From Candidatus Nanoarchaeia archaeon (GTDB lineage: Archaea; Nanobdellota; Nanobdellia; Woesearchaeales; JACPBV01), in assembly GCA_028279655.1 (NCBI GenBank), contig JANQNH010000005.1, positions 1 through 64,000 on the forward strand: DNA of 64,000 nucleotides, in the 5' to 3' direction. The position numbers and the translations under genes were made by a program. How positions within the stretch are numbered: the first letter of the stretch is position 1; every line of letters begins with the position of its first letter. The notes beneath the pieces are model-generated. The model searched no databases and was not told where the DNA came from. It was given only the letters and a program-made list of their open reading frames with translations. This document shows positions 58,887 through 64,000 of the stretch, piece after piece.

Positions 58887-58980
58887 CGATGCTGCCAAGC
58901 GAAGTCCAGGCAAAACACATTGCCCTGCGAAAGTACTTGGATGTATAATCAATACACGATACGCACGAAGCGCAGCATTG
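58887..58980 (+). repeat. Structured intergenic repeat, copy 2
   Basis: CGATGCTGCCAAGCGAAGTCC...TGCGAAAGTACTTGG...CACGAAGCGCAGCATTG. Confidence 0.85.
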
Positions 58981-58990
58981 TCACAGGTCA

Positions 58991-59743
58991 TTAACTCAAC
59001 TCAACTCTCTGACATAATCTTTCATAGACATAGTCAGCTATCTTCTTAAGATTAAATACATCATCTTCGTTATACTCTACCAATAATCTTAGATAGTAAT
59101 CATCACCCGAAGCCCTAAACATCCTCCATAGCAATAGGACATCTCCACCATACATCTTCTCAATTACTTTGTTCCTCTTTATCCCCATATTCCTTTCAAT
59201 CTCCTTAAGCCCCCCTGTCAGGCCAACTCTACTACAAGCAACCCTGAGGTCAAAATTTGGAATATTTGGCAACAGCTTAGGATACCTCTTCTTGATAAAT
59301 GGAACATCAAATGTAGAGCCATTAAAAGTGACTATCAGCTTGTATTTCATCAATTCCCTCTTAAGTTTATAGAAGTCCATATTGATGCCCTTGATCATTG
59401 TTTTTGTCTCCAACCCATTATAAAGCCCGATAACAGTGATATCATCCGACTTCTCAACCCCTGATGTCTCAATATCCAGAAAAACACATTCATCTCTGAA
59501 GAATCCATATAACCTCCACATCTCAGATTGTGGCAGCCTTAGAAAATACTCAGAGTTAAGTCTGTACAGTTCAGATCGAGCCTTTCTAAGTTGACGATTA
59601 TAATACCCCTTCCTCAGCTTTCCTATACCTTTCACTCTGTCAGTTTCCATAAAAGAGTCCCAGCTATCGATACCTTGCTTCCAGATGTTATGCTCGGTCT
59701 TGTCTTTTATCCCATCTAGGAATAAAAAGCTTTTTTGTATCAT
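58991..59743 (-). CDS. YprB-like RNase H-fold exonuclease
   Basis: FLDIETSG, VTFNGSTFDVPFI, LLVEYNEDDV. Confidence 0.85.
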   Translation of the reverse strand: MIQKSFLFLDGIKDKTEHNIWKQGIDSWDSFMETDRVKGIGKLRKGYYNRQLRKARSELYRLNSEYFLRLPQSEMWRLYGFFRDECVFLDIETSGVEKSDDITVIGLYNGLETKTMIKGINMDFYKLKRELMKYKLIVTFNGSTFDVPFIKKRYPKLLPNIPNFDLRVACSRVGLTGGLKEIERNMGIKRNKVIEKMYGGDVLLLWRMFRASGDDYYLRLLVEYNEDDVFNLKKIADYVYERLCQRVELS

Positions 59744-59766
59744 CCCTTATTCCTAACATTTCCAAT

Positions 59767-59870
59767 TTATATACCCTACGCGCACTTGGCAAGTGGCAAG
59801 TGCTATGGGAATTTTGCCATTACAATACATAAGACCTAAAAATTCTTAAGAATTAGGGTTGGCAAGTGCC
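59767..59870 (-). repeat. Dispersed CACTTGCC-containing upstream element, copy 2
   Basis: Minus strand reads GGCACTTGCCAACCCTAATTC...CACTTGCCACTTGCCAA...GTAGGGTATATAAAT. Confidence 0.75.
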
Positions 59871-59962
59871 TTCCTTATCAGGGGAACAGAACATTGGTTA
59901 TGCAAAATTGAAAAAGTGCACATATAGAATATTTTATATATGGGATAGCATCTTAAATAAAT

Positions 59963-60526
59963 ATGGAATTGGGAAAAACACTTTATGCAACCAATAAAAA
60001 ACAATGGCGTTCATGGCTGGCTAAATACCATAATAAAGAAAAAGAGATCTGGCTCATTTATTATAAAAAATCCTCTGGCAAAAAAAGAATCCCTTACAAT
60101 GATGCAGTTGAAGAGGCCCTTTGTTATGGTTGGATAGACAGCACCGTCAAAAGTATAGATGAAAAAAGTTTTGCTCAGAGATTTACTCCGAGAAGACCAA
60201 ATAGTGTGCTTTCACAAACCAACAAGGAACGTATTCACAGGCTTATTGAAGAAAAGAAAATGACAGCTAAAGGTCTTAATGCTGTTCAACACGCATTTGA
60301 TTCTTCATCAAAAGACTCAAAATGCGTAATCAAGATAGATATTCTCAAATCATTGAAACAAGACAAAAAAACCTGGGAAAACTTTCAGAAATTTCCAGAA
60401 TCATACAAACGTATTCGTATTGGGTGGATAGAAGGAGCCAGAACTCGCCCAGAATTTTTTAAGAGGAGACTAACATATTTTCTTAAGATGACAGCAAAGA
60501 ATAAGAAATATGGTATGGTTCAGTAA
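59963..60526 (+). CDS. YdeI-like protein
   Basis: WLAKYHNKEKEIWLIYYKKSSGKKRIPYNDAVEEALCYGWIDS. Confidence 0.82.
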   Translation: MELGKTLYATNKKQWRSWLAKYHNKEKEIWLIYYKKSSGKKRIPYNDAVEEALCYGWIDSTVKSIDEKSFAQRFTPRRPNSVLSQTNKERIHRLIEEKKMTAKGLNAVQHAFDSSSKDSKCVIKIDILKSLKQDKKTWENFQKFPESYKRIRIGWIEGARTRPEFFKRRLTYFLKMTAKNKKYGMVQ

Positions 60527-60549
60527 TGATTAAATGACGAAGCACTTTT

Positions 60550-60618
60550 TCAACTTCTTTGAGGAAATTTTCTCACACTGTGTATGGGAAAATAACATGA
60601 CAGGAATTATATAAAATT
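60550..60618. repeat. Direct repeat flanking VapBC-like module, copy 1
   Basis: ACTTCTTTGAGGAAATTTTCTCACACTGTGTATGGGAAAATAACATGACAGGAATTATATAAAATTA. Confidence 0.65.
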
Positions 60619-60653
60619 ACAAATAGGTCTAAAAACGAGAGAGCCACACAATT

Positions 60654-61061
60654 TCATTGTTTCAACTTATTCATTAAATCTTCTGTAGAATAAACTTTTA
60701 CTTTTTCTTGAGGTTTTATTTTTTTATCATTAGACCACAAAAAACAATTTAACTTTAATGCTAAAGCTAAATATTCAGTATCTTTTGGATCTGGAGAGAT
60801 TTTTTCTGCTTCAGTTATGAAAGATTTAAATTCTTCATACGGGACCAATGTAATCTTTTTCAGGATAATCTCCATAAATCTATCAAATTCTTCTTCTGTC
60901 CTTTCTGTTTTTTCCTTAATCAGACTTTTGTATTTTCCAAATTCCTCAAAAATAAATTCAACTGAAACAAGATTTAATGAATTATCAACTATTAAATCGG
61001 ACGTAACACTGTCTTTTATTAAAGCTGAGAATAAAATATTCGCATCAACAACAAGTTGCAT
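60654..61061 (-). CDS. PIN-domain (VapC-like) toxin
   Basis: VVDANILFSALIKD...PDPKDTEYLALALKLNCFLWSNDKKI. Confidence 0.85.
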   Translation of the reverse strand: MQLVVDANILFSALIKDSVTSDLIVDNSLNLVSVEFIFEEFGKYKSLIKEKTERTEEEFDRFMEIILKKITLVPYEEFKSFITEAEKISPDPKDTEYLALALKLNCFLWSNDKKIKPQEKVKVYSTEDLMNKLKQ

Positions 61062-61289
61062 TTAATTGCCTCTTTTGTGTCTTGCTGCAATTTTTTTACT
61101 AACTTCTGCACCTAACTTTAAAGAGTCTTCTTCGGTTAAAGTACTCTTTGATTTAAATTTTCTTAAGAATTCTAAATCTCCTATTTTCTGATTAAATGCT
61201 TGTCTAGCTACTTCAGACCAGTTTATTTCAGGAAATGATTCCATTTTATGTCTAAGTTCACCTGGAACTGCTAAAGTCATGGTTACCAT
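61062..61289 (-). CDS. Cognate VapB-like antitoxin
   Basis: MTLAVPGELRHKMESFPEINWSEVARQAFNQKI; stop abuts PIN gene start. Confidence 0.8.
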   Translation of the reverse strand: MVTMTLAVPGELRHKMESFPEINWSEVARQAFNQKIGDLEFLRKFKSKSTLTEEDSLKLGAEVSKKIAARHKRGN

Positions 61290-61419
61290 TTTATTTCCTC
61301 CATTATGTGTATATACATAATTTATGTGTACTTATATATAAACCTTTCGGAAATTGTGGGACTCTCAATTCTTTTACTGGAATGGGGCATGCCCTTGATA
61401 CAACCTATTTTAAACTTTT

Positions 61420-61488
61420 CTGAAGAAATTTTCCCACACTTCGCATAGGAAAAGAACATAACAAAAATTAAATACAATCAGTCTCTTT
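61420..61488. repeat. Direct repeat flanking VapBC-like module, copy 2
   Basis: ACTTTTCTGAAGAAATTTTCCCACACTTCGCATAGGAAAAGAACATAACAAAAATTAAATACAATCA. Confidence 0.65.
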
Positions 61489-61550
61489 AGGGTAATTATT
61501 TAAATACCTCGCATAATATTTATAATAATGAAAATTTTGAGGTGATAATA

Positions 61551-61667
61551 ATGTTGGAAGGATTAGCAAGCGCACATGCTTGGGGAACCCCTGTGGGATT
61601 GGGATTTTTACTAGCATGCTTAGGTGTATTCTTTTGGGGACTATCTAAAATCGCTAAATTGCAATAA
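61551..61667 (+). CDS. 38-aa single-TM small protein, absent from ORF track
   Basis: MLEGLASAHAWGTPVGLGFLLACLGVFFWGLSKIAKLQ preceded by GAGGTGATAAT. Confidence 0.6.
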   Translation: MLEGLASAHAWGTPVGLGFLLACLGVFFWGLSKIAKLQ

Positions 61668-61696
61668 ATCAGGATTGGCAGGTTCAATTATTGAAT

Positions 61697-62356
61697 CTAT
61701 ATCTTTCTAAGCACATCAACTACTCCCTTGGGTTGTTTAGATGACACCCCATACTTTGTCATGTAGATCATATATCTAGTGATGTTATCCCCAAAGGGAG
61801 TCTGCCTATATAAATCTTCCAGTTTTTCTCTCAAAAAATAAGGAACCACCATACAAGAAGATATCGAAACACCCCCTTCCTTTAATACCATGAATTCTTG
61901 AGTTAAAATAGCCTTTATATCTTCCTCACTGATATAATCTCTTCTTTTAAGATTTCTTGAAAGAGTAAAATCCAGCGAACCAGCTTCAAAGTGTTCTGAA
62001 AGTTTTGTTGCATCACCACATTTGCAATCCAAACCCTCTTCTATTCCAAACTTCATTGCTTGTCCATCCTTGTCAATTCCAGAAACATCATAACCCTCTT
62101 CTCTTAATATCAGGACACCTAAAGGCAAGCTACATCCAATATAAAGGCCCTTCTTACCTATCCCTTCTGTCTCCTGCAAAATTCTTAGAGGTAGAATATG
62201 GACTCTTGGTTTAATGGCATACTTATAATGATTACCTTTTAGATCAAATCTGCAATGGGCCTTATTTAAAAAATCCCAAGCGAATGCTTTCCCGCTATAT
62301 GCGGCATCTTGACTTTCAAATTCAATACCATCCCAAGTCTGCTCTATAATTTGCAT
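61697..62356 (-). CDS. SAM-dependent methyltransferase-like protein
   Basis: KGLYIGCSLPLGVLILREEGYDVSGIDKDGQ. Confidence 0.7.
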   Translation of the reverse strand: MQIIEQTWDGIEFESQDAAYSGKAFAWDFLNKAHCRFDLKGNHYKYAIKPRVHILPLRILQETEGIGKKGLYIGCSLPLGVLILREEGYDVSGIDKDGQAMKFGIEEGLDCKCGDATKLSEHFEAGSLDFTLSRNLKRRDYISEEDIKAILTQEFMVLKEGGVSISSCMVVPYFLREKLEDLYRQTPFGDNITRYMIYMTKYGVSSKQPKGVVDVLRKI

Positions 62357-62395
62357 ATACTTGGGGAATGATAACTCCTTTTTAAGAATATACTA

Positions 62396-62521
62396 TCAAA
62401 TCCTCTCCAGATAACCAAGGTCATCAAAGTTCTCCTCAGCACATTCCTTACAGTAACTCTCGCTGCTATCTTTAATGCAGAACTCAGCTTCACTCTCGCA
62501 TATTATACATCTCTTAGGCAT
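62396..62521 (-). CDS. 41-aa zinc-ribbon microprotein, absent from ORF track
   Basis: MPKRCIICESEAEFCIKDSSESYCKECAEENFDDLGYLERI (two CxxC). Confidence 0.65.
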   Translation of the reverse strand: MPKRCIICESEAEFCIKDSSESYCKECAEENFDDLGYLERI

Positions 62522-62827
62522 GAACAGGACTTAACGATCTCTTCTTCAATCTCATAAACAGCATTCCATTCTTGATCTCAATCTGCTGATGAATTAAAAA
62601 ATTATCATGCCGCCTAACTATGTCTATTTTAGAATTCTCTCTATTTTCATTTAAAAAAATAAATACCACCCCCCTTTTGTGCTTCGTGGTCTCTTTCTGC
62701 CACCCCCAGCACATCTTATTTAATCGACCCTTTCATTTAAATACTTTTGGTTTGGGAAATATGACAAGATTATCCCAGTATATTTATTTGTATACTGGAA
62801 ACAAGAATATTCAAACCAAAATCTTAT

Positions 62828-62882
62828 TCACCAATAACCTTTACTAGTACCCTCTTCTTACGTTGACCATCAAAGTCTGCCT
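62828..62882 (-). pseudogene. Duplicated 3' fragment of the yjbQ-like gene
   Basis: Encodes [18 protein letters not shown]-stop, matching the C-terminus of 62957-63382. Confidence 0.8.
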
Positions 62883-62956
62883 AAGGGTTTCACCCGCATA
62901 GGCCCCTGTGCATGATTAGTACTACCTCGCTTTGCTCGGTAGTAAGAATGAGTCTT

Positions 62957-63373
62957 CTATTCACCTATTACTTTTACTAGCACCCTCTTCTTACGTTGCC
63001 CGTCAAACTCAGCATAGTATATCTGCTCCCAAGGACCAAAATCAAGTTTTCCATTAGTTACAGCAACAACTACCTCTCTTCCCATGATCGTCCTCCATAG
63101 GTGGGCATACCCATTATCCTCTCCGGTCATATTGTGCTGATATAGGCTCTCATCAGTAGGGGCCAGTTTCTCCAGCCACTTCTGAAAATCATTGATAAGC
63201 CCAGACTCTGCATCATTTATATACACAGAAGCAGTTATATGCATAGGATTAACCAGCACCATTCCTTCCTTCACTCCAGATTCCTTAACAATATCTTCAA
63301 CCTGGTCTGTTATATTGACAAATTCATGCCTACTCGCCGTATTGAACCAAATATGTTTTGTTAGTGTTTTCAT
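62957..63373 (-). CDS. yjbQ: YjbQ/UPF0047 family protein
   Basis: [20 protein letters not shown]...[48 protein letters not shown]. Confidence 0.92.
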   Translation of the reverse strand: MKTLTKHIWFNTASRHEFVNITDQVEDIVKESGVKEGMVLVNPMHITASVYINDAESGLINDFQKWLEKLAPTDESLYQHNMTGEDNGYAHLWRTIMGREVVVAVTNGKLDFGPWEQIYYAEFDGQRKKRVLVKVIGE

Positions 63374-63435
63374 ATCATTCACCTCTTAAAGAGTATCTCA
63401 TCGATCAGATTTAAATATTTGCTTTACTCAATTAA

Positions 63436-63529
63436 CAATGCTGCGCTCCGTTCGATATAAGGGGTTATACTTCAACCAAGTACTCTCGCAGGACAATATT
63501 CTTATTGTAGACTCCGCTGGGCAGCATTG
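63436..63529 (-). repeat. Structured intergenic repeat, copy 3
   Basis: Reverse complement CAATGCTGCCCAGCGGAGTC...TGCGAGAGTACTTGG...GAACGGAGCGCAGCATTG. Confidence 0.85.
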
Positions 63530-63594
63530 TCAATTAATAACAAAAATTTTATATATCTAAAAAATTTCCAAAAATAAATATGGGGGTTGAGATT

Positions 63595-64000
63595 ATGGCA
63601 CAACAAAGTTTTTTCCTGGAAAAAATAGTAGAAGCTTCAGCTGTATATATACCAAAAGTTATCCTAGCAATAATAACCTTGCTCATAGGATTATGGGTAA
63701 TACGGCTTATTGGACTGTTTGCTGAAAAAAGGATGGAAAAGAAGGAAGTAGAAGCAACCCTCAAGCATTTCCTGAGCAACCTACTGAAGATTGGATTGAA
63801 GATCTTGCTTATTATCAGCGTAATATCAATGCTTGGTGTCCAGATGACCAGTTTTGTGGCTGTGATTGCAGCAGCTGGCTTAGCCATAGGTCTTGCATTA
63901 CAAGGCTCTCTGTCTAACTTTGCCGGAGGAGTCCTTATTATGCTCTTTAAACCATTTAAGGTTGGTGATGTTATTGACGCACAGGGCCATCTGGGTAAGG
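63595..64000 (+). CDS. MscS-family small mechanosensitive channel, 3' truncated by window edge
   Basis: MAQQSFFLEKIVEASAVYIPKVILAIITLLIGLWVIRLIG...GLALQGSLSNFAGGVLIMLFKPFKVGDVI; open to window end. Confidence 0.9.
   Translation, partial: MAQQSFFLEKIVEASAVYIPKVILAIITLLIGLWVIRLIGLFAEKRMEKKEVEATLKHFLSNLLKIGLKILLIISVISMLGVQMTSFVAVIAAAGLAIGLALQGSLSNFAGGVLIMLFKPFKVGDVIDAQGHLGK

Noticed and set aside
63436-63529. Structured repeat as a 5S rRNA or tRNA fragment, because of GCGAGAGTA and paired ends
   Set aside because: Similarity limited to a short motif; length, arms and conserved positions do not fit 5S rRNA or tRNA, and three copies diverge in hairpin sequence.
1-64000. CRISPR arrays and rRNA operons
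   Set aside because: No regularly spaced repeat array, Cas-like protein or rRNA-like segment was seen.

Overview
This 64-kb window comes from an AT-rich archaeal chromosome. Gene content (split RNA polymerase genes, archaeal ribosomal proteins, class-III-like prepilin peptidase, intron-bearing tRNAs) points to a DPANN/Woesearchaeota-like genome, but that placement is inference. The conserved backbone includes rpoH-rpoB2-rpoB1-rpoA1-rpoA2-rpl30e-nusA-rps12-rps7, rps10/EF-1A, EF-2/ndk/rpl24e/rps28e/rpl7ae, aIF-1A, nth, sppA and a truncated dph2. Accessory content includes secreted or surface proteins, radical-SAM enzymes, toxin-antitoxin modules and structured intergenic repeats. The main discovery candidates are: (1) a 4.1-kb transposon-like element (about 6650-10748) with about 21-bp terminal inverted repeats and an 8-10-bp target duplication. 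It carries an RHH gene plus two unrecognised proteins in an overlapping operon, a DDE transposase, a RelE-type toxin-antitoxin pair and an AbrB-like protein. GGTACC sites flank the TATA boxes of the transposase and AbrB genes. (2) A tRNA-Lys with a 38-nt intron in the T-loop, at position 59/60. (3) A C-terminal six-Cys motif, C-x8-C-x13-ECC-x5-CC-stop, shared by two genes of one operon. (4) A C13/caspase-clan-like lipoprotein with an in-frame TAG between its putative catalytic His and Cys. (5) Three copies of a 94-95-bp structured repeat, two of which bracket a radical-SAM/homing-endonuclease/DUF4130 operon. No database searches were possible; family names rest on motif recognition.
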